64,000 nucleotides of DNA from Saccharomycopsis fibuligera x Saccharomycopsis cf. fibuligera (taxonomy: Eukaryota; Ascomycota; Saccharomycetes; Ascoideales; Saccharomycopsidaceae): contig CP012811.1 of assembly GCA_001936135.1 (NCBI GenBank), positions 992,001 to 1,056,000 on the forward strand, given 5' to 3'. Below are positions 49,564-59,461 of the stretch, piece by piece (within the stretch, counting starts at the first letter, position 1; every line of letters begins with the position of its first letter). The position numbers and the translations under genes were made by a program. The notes under the pieces were generated by a model. The model saw only the letters and a list, made by a program, of their open reading frames with translations, was not told the DNA's origin and made no database searches.

Positions 49564-49884
49564 AGCGATGATATATGTTGGCAAAACTGTGATGACTTGA
49601 CTGACTTGACTATATCTGATCTCTGCCGGTGTCAATGTAGACAGCTTATATCGACACTGTTAAAATGGCATTTTTCCAGCCGAGAACAGTCACCCGGTCA
49701 TAGTGGTGCCCTAAGCAAAACGGCGGTTTATTTGCTGGTTTTTCTTGTTTTTTTTTTCTTTTCTTCTTTCTTACAAAAAAAAAACAAAAATAAGATATAC
49801 AAAAAAATAAAATAATTAAAAACAAACGCGTCTTTATTCCTCATTTCCATCCTCTTTCCAGCTAATAACACACACTTACTCACA
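49564..49884. other. Divergent promoter region APM4/HTZ1
   Basis: 321 bp. It has T- and A-rich tracts and an MluI-type box, listed separately. No gene. Confidence 0.65.
49826..49831. promoter_or_regulatory. ACGCGT box upstream of HTZ1
   Basis: A perfect MluI box 54 bp upstream of the H2A.Z start, on the HTZ1 side of the divergent region. It is a candidate MBF site. It is close to the start codon for an activator site, so it could also lie in the transcribed leader. Confidence 0.4.
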
Positions 49885-50394
49885 ATGTCCGGCAAAGTTC
49901 ACGGTGGTAAAGGTAAATCTGGTGCCAAAGACGGTGGTTTGCACCATATAACTTCCAGTTCTGTCAAGGCTGGCTTACAATTCCCAGTTGGGAGAGTCAA
50001 GAGATTCTTGAAAAAGAGAGCCCAAAACAAAATTCGTGTCGGTGCAAAAGGTATGTATTATCATCATTTTTATACAAATATTCTATTTAATTGATCGATT
50101 GCTTCATTAAAAAGATAAATTTTCATGAAAGATAAAAAGTACTAACATAAATTAGCTGCAATTTATTTGACCGCGGTGTTAGAATATTTGACCGCCGAAG
50201 TCTTAGAATTGGCCGGTAATGCCGCCAAAGACTTGAAAGTCAAGAGAATTACTCCAAGACATTTGCAATTGGCCATCAGAGGGGATGAAGAATTGGATTC
50301 CTTAATTAAAGCTACTATTGCGTTTGGTGGTGTTCTTCCACATATCAATAAAGCTTTGCTTTTGAAGGTTGAAAAGAAAAAAGGTAAAAAATAA
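49885..50394 (+). CDS. HTZ1: Histone variant H2A.Z (two exons)
   Basis: Spliced gene: exon 1 49885-50050, intron 50051-50155 (GTATGT donor, TACTAAC branch at 50140-50146, TAG acceptor), exon 2 50156-50394; 134 residues. The join reads [19 protein letters not shown]. The protein has the H2A fold and H2A.Z-specific features: a Lys/Gly-rich tail ([12 protein letters not shown]), the acidic patch region [20 protein letters not shown], and a C-terminus [11 protein letters not shown] instead of an H2A SQE-type end. H2A.Z is placed by SWR1 at promoters. Reading without splicing would truncate the protein after about 70 residues, so the intron is firm. Confidence 0.96.
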
Positions 50395-50792
50395 TCTCAA
50401 TTTCAACTATCTTTTTTAAAATGATCTATTACTGATTGCCATTCGGCTTCTTGTTCAATGATTTGGTGGTTTGTCCAGCAAACTGATATATTCAAAGAAA
50501 AAAACTAACTTCGTGTCTTATAACTCCCCGGACAAACAGATACTGACTGATAAGGACATGTTCCTTGAATTTCTCCTGGTTTATCACTGAGTTAGACTCT
50601 AACAAGGTGAAATCTTTTTTTGTCAAATTCCTTTGTCTTCTGTTCTTCTATTTTTTTTTTTTTTTTACTTGTCTTTATGTTATCTTTATCTATTCTGACT
50701 CATTTTTTGTATACTAGTCCTTTACTTTCCCCCTTTTTTTTTCTTCACTTTTTTTTTAATATACTAAGGTTGATTTATTTTGTGGAATTGAT
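50395..50792. other. Convergent intergenic region HTZ1/FYV7 with hairpins
   Basis: 398 bp. Holds an 8-bp inverted repeat (GTTTGTCC 50469-50476 and GGACAAAC 50530-50537) and the hairpin AAGGACATGTTCCTT (50552-50566), followed by T-rich runs. They could serve as 3' ends of both genes or a small RNA. Confidence 0.55.
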
Positions 50793-51429
50793 TTACTTGT
50801 TAGCTATATCTTTCTTTATCTTGTCAAGTAGCGTATTAATTCTTGGCCCCATAGCAGGTTGTCCACTTCTTGTTTTCTTTTTGAATTGTTTCTTTTTAGC
50901 TTCTCTTTCAGCAAGTTTCTTATCCAAAGTTTCACGCGATTCATGAATACGGTTTATTGTGCTTTGACGTTGTTCATCTTTACGCTTCTTGACTAATTCT
51001 GCTCTTTCTCCGTATGTCATTGGCTGATATTCTGTTAGTACTGTATTCCTTAGCAACTTTTCCCAATATTAGCATTAGCAAAAAATCTTACAAAATCAAC
51101 TGACAATTAATTATACATACTTTCTTCGTCTTAGTTTCCTCATCATCTTTTGATTTTTTCTCAGGAACAGCTTGTCCTTCTTTTTCCAAAAGTTTGAAAT
51201 ATTTCTTCTTCAAATTGGACTTATGAACAAGCGATTTTTCAATCTCCTTTCCTGTAAAACAATTAGTTAGCATCATTATACATAAGACATTATTTCGATC
51301 AATAAACGTTGATCACATAATAATGATGTCCTAGAACATCACAATTTTGTTCATTTTGATAAATCACATACTTTTCTTATCCCTTGGATCTGTATATTGT
51401 TTCTTATTATATCTGTGGCCTCCTGACAT
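50793..51429 (-). CDS. FYV7: Ribosome biogenesis protein Fyv7 (three exons)
   Basis: Spliced on the minus strand: exon 1 51429-51372, intron 51371-51252 (GTATGT/CAG, branch GCTAAC), exon 2 51251-51121, intron 51120-51024 (GTATGT/CAG, TACTAAC branch at 51040-51034), exon 3 51023-50793; 139 residues. The joined protein starts MSGGHRYNKKQYTDPRDKKR and ends KTRSGQPAMGPRINTLLDKI, which corresponds to the S. cerevisiae Fyv7 ending RTRTGQPLMGPKIEDLLDKI. The middle is highly charged and helical. Fyv7 is required for 35S pre-rRNA processing in the 40S pathway. Without splicing only fragments are visible. Two introns in one small gene are unusual for this kind of yeast. Confidence 0.9.
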
Positions 51430-51960
51430 ATTGTATTTGTGGTTTATTTAAACTGGTGTAATCTTTTAAATTATCTGTCTTGACTAAGTTACAGATAGAT
51501 AATTTGCTCAATCCTCTTGAGCTCATCTCTTAAAGTCTTAAAAAAATTTGCTTTTTTCCTTTTTCTTTGGCTGTTTCCAGGTTGCCATCGATTCATGCAC
51601 TTATCATAAGCGCTTGCGCGTGATACGGCGTTTTTTAGCATGATAGTGCATGCATGTTTTTTCGCAATCTAATATAAGATATAAGAATAGTTCAGCAAAA
51701 TGTGATTTTTTCTAATATATATCTTTCAGCTTCCGTTGTTGAAGCTTTATCAATAACGTATTGAGTAACGTAACTCCTTAAATAGCAGATTCTCCAAACT
51801 GGCTTACAGACATTTACGCAGAAAAGAAAAAAAAAGTAAATTTTTGTTTTCTATCAATTTTACCTCAACATACCGGACATCTCAAAGATAACTATTATAG
51901 CAAAATGAAAAAATAAAAATTAAGCAAGGAGAATAAAGAATTGATCTAGCAACACTAAAA
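51430..51960. other. Intergenic region FYV7/DRS2
   Basis: 531 bp upstream of FYV7 and downstream of DRS2, AT-rich, with no recognised element. Confidence 0.6.
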
Positions 51961-54900
51961 TCACTGCATTTCGCCATAAATACCTCTTTGCTTTGTAGTA
52001 TCGTACATTCTGACAAGTTTTTCTTGACCTTCTTCGGCTTGAGAAAAGGCGAAACCTCTTTGTTTTCTCATTCTTTGCACTTGTCTAACTTTTCTAATGG
52101 CTTTTTGGAATTGTTCCATTCTTGGTCTATAATCTTGAATATTGTATTTTTGAATCTCTTGCACATAATGGTACGATTCCGGCTTGTACATTCTCTTGTA
52201 ATATTTCCACAAAATGTCTCTTAGCAAACATAACACTGGCACACCAAACGTACAGGCCCAAAATGTAGCATTGCCATATAAGTGAGAAAGCACCCCTGCG
52301 TATTCTTTGGAAACATTGATTAATGGCGCTATGGTGGCATAAGCAGGAAAGAACACAAGCCAGAGCACTAAAGAGCCAGGAATAGCGATCAATGTGAACT
52401 TGGTCCAAATGTTGCTGATTAATGCAGCTTTGCCCAACACAGTAACTACTGCGGATGTGTAAAGTGCAGTACCCCAAACCCAATGATCAGCTTGTAATCC
52501 ACCACTTAAAGCGGCACCGTAACGATAGAAAAACGAAGTGCAGACATAAATGATGGCGGAATGATAAAATCCGTTGATCACCCAACCCCAAAAAATCTTG
52601 ACGTTGAAAAATCTTGATTTTTGTCCAAGTTGGTATAACTGTGGATAGCGGTCCAATAATCTAGCACTGATAAATTGATCAAACACGCCCAATACAAATG
52701 GTGGGAACACGGTAAAGAACACATTATAAAAAGTCAAAGTCCATGATTCAGCAATAGATTGACCACTGAAACCATTCTGGAAAACATACCAGAATTGCGT
52801 CATGTATAACGCAACGTTTTTGTAAAAAGAATACAAGATAGCTTGAGAAATTCTTTGATATGACCATGCACCATGTACAAGTAACAATTTTCTCAAATAC
52901 TTGAATTGTCCAATAGCAAAATCAGCCGATCTAGCAGCTTGCATACCTTCCATACCACTGATACCTACGCCAACGTGGGCAGCTTGAATCATTGAAACAT
53001 CGTTTGCGCCATCACCAATAGCTAATAATAATGAACTTTTCTTGCTTTTAACCATCTTCACCACAAGTGCTTTTTGCAACGGTGATACTCTGCAACAAAT
53101 AACCGCTTTACATAGCACTCCAATTTCCAATAACAAATCTTGCAAATCTGGTTGCAAGGCAAAAGTCAAAGATTTACCATCAATGATTAATGCTAAGGAA
53201 TCCATATCAGTTTCACTTATTTCAGGATGATTTTTCAATGCATTGATCTTTTCCTGCAAATTGTATTTGGTATCTTCTTTTGTCTCCTCGTTTATTATCA
53301 ATAAATTCATATCTTCACTTAATAATTTACATGACATTCCAATATTGATGGCAGTTTCTTGTCTATCCCCAGTAAGAACCCAAACTTTAATTCCGGCATC
53401 TTGCAAAGTATGGATAGTCTCTGGCACACCATCTTGCAATTTGTCTTCAATAGCAGTAGCACCTAAAAGAAACAAGTCTTTTTCCACCAATTCAGCAGCT
53501 TCGTCCAATTTGTCACCTCTATCTTCCAACGAAACCGAAGCCTTTTGATAAATTTTTGTCCAATTATTATACTCGTCTTCAGGGATGATTTTTGATGCAA
53601 TACATAACGTTCTTAACCCATCAGCGGCAAATTCTTCCAAATGTCTCAAAGTTGCATCAACAAAAGGGTTATGATCTGGTGATAATCTTTCCAAAATCAC
53701 CGTATCAGCACCTTTACAATACAACCTAATTAACCCATCAGGACATCTAAAGATAGCGCTCATTCTTTTTCTAGTAGAATTAAATTCACAAATGTTGAGT
53801 AATTCGTACTTCAACGGTTCACCACCTTGACCAACAAGTTCAATATCAATAGATCTTGGAGTTCTAGTAGTGAATTTATAACCCAAATCAGCAGCCCCTT
53901 GCACCAAAGCGCCTTCATCTGGGGAAGCAGCTTGATATTTGATTGAACCGTCTGGCTTTGTTTCTGGAATAACAGTATGACAAGCAGCTAGAAGAGTTAA
54001 AAATTCATTAATGACTTTACCAGTGTCATCTTTATGAAGGTTTTCTTTCATTGTAGCAAAATTGTGGAACCCAACTTCTATTCCGTCATCACCGACAACT
54101 GCATTTTGGTCTTCTGGAATTTCTTCAATATAACATTTGCCAGCAATAGAGCATGACTTAAACTCCATAATATTTCTTGTCAATGTACCGGTCTTATCGC
54201 TAAAGATATACTCAATTTGACCTAATTCCTCCACTAATGAAGATGTTCTAACAATGGTTGGAGTATCGGTGGTTTCATAGTACATATCCAAATCTGATGA
54301 GATCATGATTGCTTGGTAAAATTTGATGACTTCCACAGTAACAAAAAGAGAAATTGGAACCAAATTAGAAAACAAAATCCAATATGTCAAAAGATCCTTA
54401 AAGAAAAGACTAGCCTTATTAGTATGTTCCAAGTAAAGATAAGATAAGTGCTTAGCGTTCACAGAAGTCTTGATAACATTACCGATAGAAGAAACAAGAG
54501 ACAAGACAATCAAAATACCAAAAAGTGCTAAAATTTGCAAGTTGATAATTCTTTCCACTGCGGTTCTTTTGATTGGAGTAGCAGTAGCATTTCTCATCAA
54601 CTTGGTCTCATGACCGGTGAAGACAACAATCCCATGAATCCATGGGGTGTTTCTCAAGGTGGCACCTCTAAGCAAAAGCTGTTCAGGGTTCAATGGAACT
54701 TCGCGTGTTTGTCCAGAATGGTTATCAATCATTTCCATGGTGCCCTCAAAAGTATACAATGATGAGTTTGGTTGCTCACTCAATATTTTGCCATGAAGTC
54801 TAGCTAAATCTTTAGGATTTACCAAATTGGATGTTTCACCAAGAGATTGCTTAATTTTTAAATTAGTTTCACCGTCTAAATTAGCAGTCTCAATATAGCA

Positions 54901-55947
54901 TAAACCTTCTGGTTCTGACGAAGAAAGCAAGATTAAATCAGCAGGAAATGGCTCCTCAGATTCTACTCTCACGATATCACCAACAGCAATATTAAACCAG
55001 TTTTTAGATATAAAAGTACCGGAAAGCGGGTCTAGCACTTGTGCCTGAGAATAATTCAATTCTTTATCGGCATTAGCTCTTTTAATATCTTCAGTAATTT
55101 CTTTCACTGCGGAAACAAGTAATACCACAAGCAACGTACCAATTGTAGTATATCTATTGGTTGGTGATACATTTGGCACCTGTTGGATAATGGAAGTGAA
55201 TAAGAAAAACAAGTTTGCATATTTGGAGAATTCCTGAAATAAGAATTTGGGTAAGAAAGTAGCGATGTTGTATTTGGTGGTAGAGACATGATTATTTTTA
55301 TAAACCACTGGGGATGGTTCATTAAGCAAAATTTTTCTAGGTCCTAAATCAGCGTATTCGTTTGTATCTTTACCCAAAAGCTTTTTAATCAATCTCCTTA
55401 TATCAAATTTATTCTGTGATTGTTCATACTGGTCTGCGTCAGTAGAGCTGCCAGCGGTCTTTGTATTCAATGCAGTTCTTTCATGATTGGTGACAAATGG
55501 ATTCACTTGATCTTCTCTAGAGCTAATGGTAAAATTGTCATCTTCATTGTTGTTGTGTCCTGTGTTTAGCGATTGGGCTGAGTGCACCGCTTTGCTGTCA
55601 TTGAATGGATTAGAATATTCACGCCCTAATGTCTCCGTAGTGGCATTCAAGTTGTTGTAGCTTTGTGTTTGTGAAGGAGCAAATGTGTTGCTATTGTTAT
55701 TATTGGTTGAATTGTATAAGTTGCTGTTATTATATGGCGAATCAAATAGATCATGAGATCCGCTATCCACGTCAATGAGTTGACCGCTGTTATTCTGGCT
55801 GCTAGGAAAAGCGCCCAGCTGGTTTCGGTTGGGCGAAGCACTCATTAAATCAATGTCAAATAGATTCTGGTTGCCGGACAAGTATTCCAGTTTATTTTCG
55901 TCATCAAACGGGTTGTGCTGGCCGTTATTATTGCCACGATATGCCAT
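51961..55947 (-). CDS. DRS2: Drs2-type P4-ATPase (trans-Golgi phosphatidylserine flippase)
   Basis: 1328 residues from the ATG at 55947. Motifs: NLVPISLFVTVEVIKFYQ in TM4, SDKTGTLTRNIMEFK (phosphorylated Asp), VLTGDRQETAINIGMSCKLL, and GDGANDVSMIQAAHVGVGIS. The C-terminal tail FAFSQAEEGQEKLVRMYDTT is the Drs2 regulatory segment, which binds PI4P and Arf-GEF in S. cerevisiae. Drs2 with Cdc50 moves phosphatidylserine to the cytosolic face in the trans-Golgi. The N-terminus is Asn/Ser-rich with NPFDDEN and NPFND motifs (NPF signals for endocytic adaptors). It is paralogous to the NEO1 gene at 28358 but from a different P4 branch. Confidence 0.95.
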   Translation of the reverse strand: MAYRGNNNGQHNPFDDENKLEYLSGNQNLFDIDLMSASPNRNQLGAFPSSQNNSGQLIDVDSGSHDLFDSPYNNSNLYNSTNNNNSNTFAPSQTQSYNNLNATTETLGREYSNPFNDSKAVHSAQSLNTGHNNNEDDNFTISSREDQVNPFVTNHERTALNTKTAGSSTDADQYEQSQNKFDIRRLIKKLLGKDTNEYADLGPRKILLNEPSPVVYKNNHVSTTKYNIATFLPKFLFQEFSKYANLFFLFTSIIQQVPNVSPTNRYTTIGTLLVVLLVSAVKEITEDIKRANADKELNYSQAQVLDPLSGTFISKNWFNIAVGDIVRVESEEPFPADLILLSSSEPEGLCYIETANLDGETNLKIKQSLGETSNLVNPKDLARLHGKILSEQPNSSLYTFEGTMEMIDNHSGQTREVPLNPEQLLLRGATLRNTPWIHGIVVFTGHETKLMRNATATPIKRTAVERIINLQILALFGILIVLSLVSSIGNVIKTSVNAKHLSYLYLEHTNKASLFFKDLLTYWILFSNLVPISLFVTVEVIKFYQAIMISSDLDMYYETTDTPTIVRTSSLVEELGQIEYIFSDKTGTLTRNIMEFKSCSIAGKCYIEEIPEDQNAVVGDDGIEVGFHNFATMKENLHKDDTGKVINEFLTLLAACHTVIPETKPDGSIKYQAASPDEGALVQGAADLGYKFTTRTPRSIDIELVGQGGEPLKYELLNICEFNSTRKRMSAIFRCPDGLIRLYCKGADTVILERLSPDHNPFVDATLRHLEEFAADGLRTLCIASKIIPEDEYNNWTKIYQKASVSLEDRGDKLDEAAELVEKDLFLLGATAIEDKLQDGVPETIHTLQDAGIKVWVLTGDRQETAINIGMSCKLLSEDMNLLIINEETKEDTKYNLQEKINALKNHPEISETDMDSLALIIDGKSLTFALQPDLQDLLLEIGVLCKAVICCRVSPLQKALVVKMVKSKKSSLLLAIGDGANDVSMIQAAHVGVGISGMEGMQAARSADFAIGQFKYLRKLLLVHGAWSYQRISQAILYSFYKNVALYMTQFWYVFQNGFSGQSIAESWTLTFYNVFFTVFPPFVLGVFDQFISARLLDRYPQLYQLGQKSRFFNVKIFWGWVINGFYHSAIIYVCTSFFYRYGAALSGGLQADHWVWGTALYTSAVVTVLGKAALISNIWTKFTLIAIPGSLVLWLVFFPAYATIAPLINVSKEYAGVLSHLYGNATFWACTFGVPVLCLLRDILWKYYKRMYKPESYHYVQEIQKYNIQDYRPRMEQFQKAIRKVRQVQRMRKQRGFAFSQAEEGQEKLVRMYDTTKQRGIYGEMQ

Positions 55948-57173
55948 GATGAATTAATATTGGTGAATTGGCTGTCTTCCTTTCTAAATGAAAAACTTCC
56001 AGTTGTATAGTAATTCCTATTGTTGTTAATGTTCTTGTTATTTTAAAATGCAATGGGGTCTTCCTCAAGTATGTATGAGGAAGAAATTTGACGGCGGCTG
56101 CAAATAAGTGTATCCAATTGATAATATCCTATCCTCCAGGAATGAACAGAATGGATGTGATCAAAGTAAATAAAAATAGAGAATTAAAAAAAAAAATCTG
56201 CTGTGTGTTTTTCCTGCGGGCTACGTACTACAATATCGTTCCTCTGCCTCTTTCCCTCCTTCCAGTACACGCACCGCAGTAAATTGTCTTTAGAGAAGCT
56301 GTGCCCGTTTGGCACGTGAACACCACTGGAGCGCAGATCGAGGCTGAAACATTCTACCGGCAGTCAAATACCATGATTTGTAAAATGCTAGCAAATCAAC
56401 GGCAGTCTCCTTTGGGGCTTGGAAGTTGTGTTAAGTTTCTGCTAGATGTGCTATGGCTGAGGTAGCGTACCGGATTGTTTGCAACGCTGAAGCGGTAACG
56501 AGCTATGTAACGCTTACGGTTACTCTGTTCCTTTTTTTTCCGAAACCCACGAGAGATCTCGGAATCTTGCTGCTTGGACTTAATATTTCAAGGAGCTGGA
56601 GGTAGTAGTATTGTCCAACATATTAAGTTAGCAGGGAGTTTGGAGAGAGGATCATATAGGATTTTCGTAGTCAGTTATCGCACGAAAGTTTAAATGTCAT
56701 TACAATGCGTACCGGCCCCAAGCGTTTTGATCTGATGGGCAACCGAGACTCAGCCAAAATCATGGAACGACAGACTACTATTAATAGCTCACCTTGCATG
56801 TAGAGCCAACTAGTCAAAAACATCAAATTCATAGCTACAAACTAGTATCGAAGGGACAAAAATCCCAATTGTTTTCATCGTAACAACGTTAAATTCATGA
56901 GAAATAGATGGTACGTAAGCAACTCTAGTGAAAATAGTATGGACTGATAAAAAAGCTCTAGTAAAGTAAAAAATGATGACCAACAAAACAAATAGCAAAT
57001 AATAAAATTTATAAGACATTACCAAAAACAACAAAAAAAAAAATATAAAAATAAAAAAAAAAAAGAAAAAGAAGCAAATATTTTTATATCCAACTCAAAA
57101 TATACTTTCAAAAAATCTAAGAAAAACAATAAAAGAGCTATGAGAAGAGAAGAAAAAGGAATGTGTAGTATGG
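55948..57173. other. Intergenic region upstream of DRS2 and past FET3
   Basis: 1.2 kb. It has a CACGTG at 56313-56318 (about 370 bp upstream of DRS2), a mixed-composition part from 56280 to 56780, and A-rich sequence near the FET3 stop. No gene is seen. Confidence 0.6.
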
Positions 57174-59090
57174 TTAATTATCAGGAGCTAATAATCCATC
57201 AACCTCTCCATTGTTTTGCTCAGATAAATCCGAAGAAGTTCCCAAACTATCATATCCACCCAACACCTCAGCATCAAAAGCATGATATTGAATCAAAATA
57301 TTCTTCAAATGATCAATCACCGTATCTTCATTATTTTTCAAATCATCATCTTCGTTACCAAATGTGAAAATCGTATGAAGACCGTATAACGCAGAAATAA
57401 TACAAATAATCATTGCCACATAACCTTTCAAAGTAAATGCTCCTGGCAAGAAATCCTGCTGAACATTTTCATTAGATAGATCAAAGAAATCTTTAACGTT
57501 ACCGGCAGCATTACCTTCGAATGGCATTCCTACCGCCTTGCAAACCTCTTTATAGTTGTCAGTAAGCTCCTGAGAAGGAGAATCTCTAATTCCCTTAGGA
57601 TCTTCAATTAAAGTGATTGCCAATCCTTGTTCCAAATGCCAGTCAACATGGCAATGGAAAAACCAAACCCCCGGATTATTAGCCTTAAATCTCAAGACTG
57701 CATGACCATTACCTTGCACTTGAATAGTATCTCTAACAAGCGGATAATCTGGGAACGGTTCATGATTATCTTCATCATAATCAACAGGTTCATCATCATA
57801 ATCTGGTGATTTTTGAATAAGTTGGAAATTATGGCCATGTAAATGGAATGGATGTTTACCATCATCATGGTTATTCAAAACGATTTCAATAATTTCATCC
57901 TTTTGTAGAACAAAAGTATTGGTATTGGAGCCATAAATATACTTATTAGCAACTTGATCTTTTGGACTTGACAAAACAGTAGCCAAAGTTGGCACCTTTG
58001 GTGGCTTGTAGGTTAAATTATTAAAAAAAGCATAATTGACGCCATCGGCTAAATTAAGCATTTCAATATTCAACACAATCTGATAATCATATTCTGGGAG
58101 CAATGGTTGCTTATCCAAAGGTTGTAAATGGAAGTCATCCAAAGGTTCTAATTCATCAACAATATACTTCTCAGGCAATTCGGCTTCTTTATCATAAACG
58201 AGCCAATTAGTAGATGCTAAGATCAAATCCTTAGGGACGACATCCAACATTTCTTCATCAATTACTTGCATGAAACAATAATTTCTCTTAGGGTTAACTT
58301 CCTTGGTCTTTATCAAAACTGTATATCTTTGAGCTGCTGTTAAATAAAGCATGTCGGTAGTTTTTGGCTCCACATAAACACCATCAGCTTCAACCACCGT
58401 CATTTCATGATCTTCAAGATACAAATATTGTGATACAAACCCACCAGCATTAATAACTCTAACCAAATAAGTAGTATTTGGCTTAACTTCCCAAGTAGCA
58501 TTACGGGTATCATTGAAAAGCGTGTTTTGAGGCACCGGTTCAGCCCCAGTTGGATTGTACCTGTTCAAAAAGCTCTTCATTAATTCCTTATGAGACTGAT
58601 GATACCAATCAGAAATCGTCAATACCACTTCTTCATCATATTCAAACGGAGCTGGCTCGGTATCATGAATAATGAAAGCGCCTCTTAATCCATCCAAATA
58701 CTGATTTCCAGTATGAGAATGATACCAAAAGGTTCCCACTTGATCATCAACTGTGAAGTTGTACAAGTATGTCAGCCCCGGCGCTATTGGACACTGAGTG
58801 ACAAGTTCTGGACCATCCATTTGCGCAGTACCATTTTGAAACAATCCGTGGAAATGTAACGATGTATTGGAATCCTTGAGTCCATTAGTCAAGTATAGTT
58901 GTACTCGGTCCCCCTTGGTGACGTGAATATTTGGTAATGGCCAGGTATTATTGAATCCTAAAACTGTCTTTTCTTTCATGCCATCAGGATTGGCTTGGAT
59001 GGCGGTTACTTCGTAATTAAACGTATGAGTCTTGGCCCATATTAGCTGGCACTGGGCCACAATTATGAATAAATGTATCAACGATATCAT
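57174..59090 (-). CDS. FET3: Fet3-family multicopper ferroxidase
   Basis: 638 residues from the ATG at 59090, with a signal peptide (MISLIHLFIIVAQCQLIWA). Three cupredoxin domains follow. Copper ligand motifs are LHFHGL, WYHSHT, HPFHLHGH and FFHCHVDWH. The acidic residues that make Fet3 an iron oxidase appear in place (LEDHEMTVVE, MLDV, RDTIQV), so a ferroxidase is likelier than a laccase. A single TM near residue 580 (GYVAMIICIISALYGLHTIF) gives a type I membrane protein with a short cytosolic tail. It oxidises Fe2+ for uptake together with an Ftr1 permease, which is not in this window. Candida has several Fet3 paralogues, so the exact member is uncertain. A TTG upstream would add 22 codons but is not a start. 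Confidence 0.88.
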   Translation of the reverse strand: MISLIHLFIIVAQCQLIWAKTHTFNYEVTAIQANPDGMKEKTVLGFNNTWPLPNIHVTKGDRVQLYLTNGLKDSNTSLHFHGLFQNGTAQMDGPELVTQCPIAPGLTYLYNFTVDDQVGTFWYHSHTGNQYLDGLRGAFIIHDTEPAPFEYDEEVVLTISDWYHQSHKELMKSFLNRYNPTGAEPVPQNTLFNDTRNATWEVKPNTTYLVRVINAGGFVSQYLYLEDHEMTVVEADGVYVEPKTTDMLYLTAAQRYTVLIKTKEVNPKRNYCFMQVIDEEMLDVVPKDLILASTNWLVYDKEAELPEKYIVDELEPLDDFHLQPLDKQPLLPEYDYQIVLNIEMLNLADGVNYAFFNNLTYKPPKVPTLATVLSSPKDQVANKYIYGSNTNTFVLQKDEIIEIVLNNHDDGKHPFHLHGHNFQLIQKSPDYDDEPVDYDEDNHEPFPDYPLVRDTIQVQGNGHAVLRFKANNPGVWFFHCHVDWHLEQGLAITLIEDPKGIRDSPSQELTDNYKEVCKAVGMPFEGNAAGNVKDFFDLSNENVQQDFLPGAFTLKGYVAMIICIISALYGLHTIFTFGNEDDDLKNNEDTVIDHLKNILIQYHAFDAEVLGGYDSLGTSSDLSEQNNGEVDGLLAPDN

Positions 59091-59461
59091 GGTAATGGTG
59101 AGCCCTGATGTCTGTTGATGGCAAAATAAAGATATAACGAAATCAATACTGATCAAAAGAAGAGAAAAACAATGGCGATGATGGCTGAAGGGCTGAAGTC
59201 AAAAAGGAAGCAGCAGCGTATAAAAAGAAAAGAGAAAAAAAAAGAACCAAGAAAAATTCCTCGAAGATGCACCCCGTCATATGATCTACCTGTCCTAATG
59301 GGAATAATTTCTCATTACGGTTTACATAGTACTATTACTTAATGTGCGCTTTACCTTTTAAAATGGTACTTTCTATATTCTGGTATATTAATTGATCAGT
59401 ATATGAGCCAGTAAACTACAGTAAATGTACAAAACAATACAAATTTATTCATGTTGTCTAT
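59091..59461. other. Intergenic region upstream of FET3
   Basis: 371 bp between the FET3 start and the transporter stop codon. No iron-regulatory motif stands out clearly. No gene. Confidence 0.6.
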
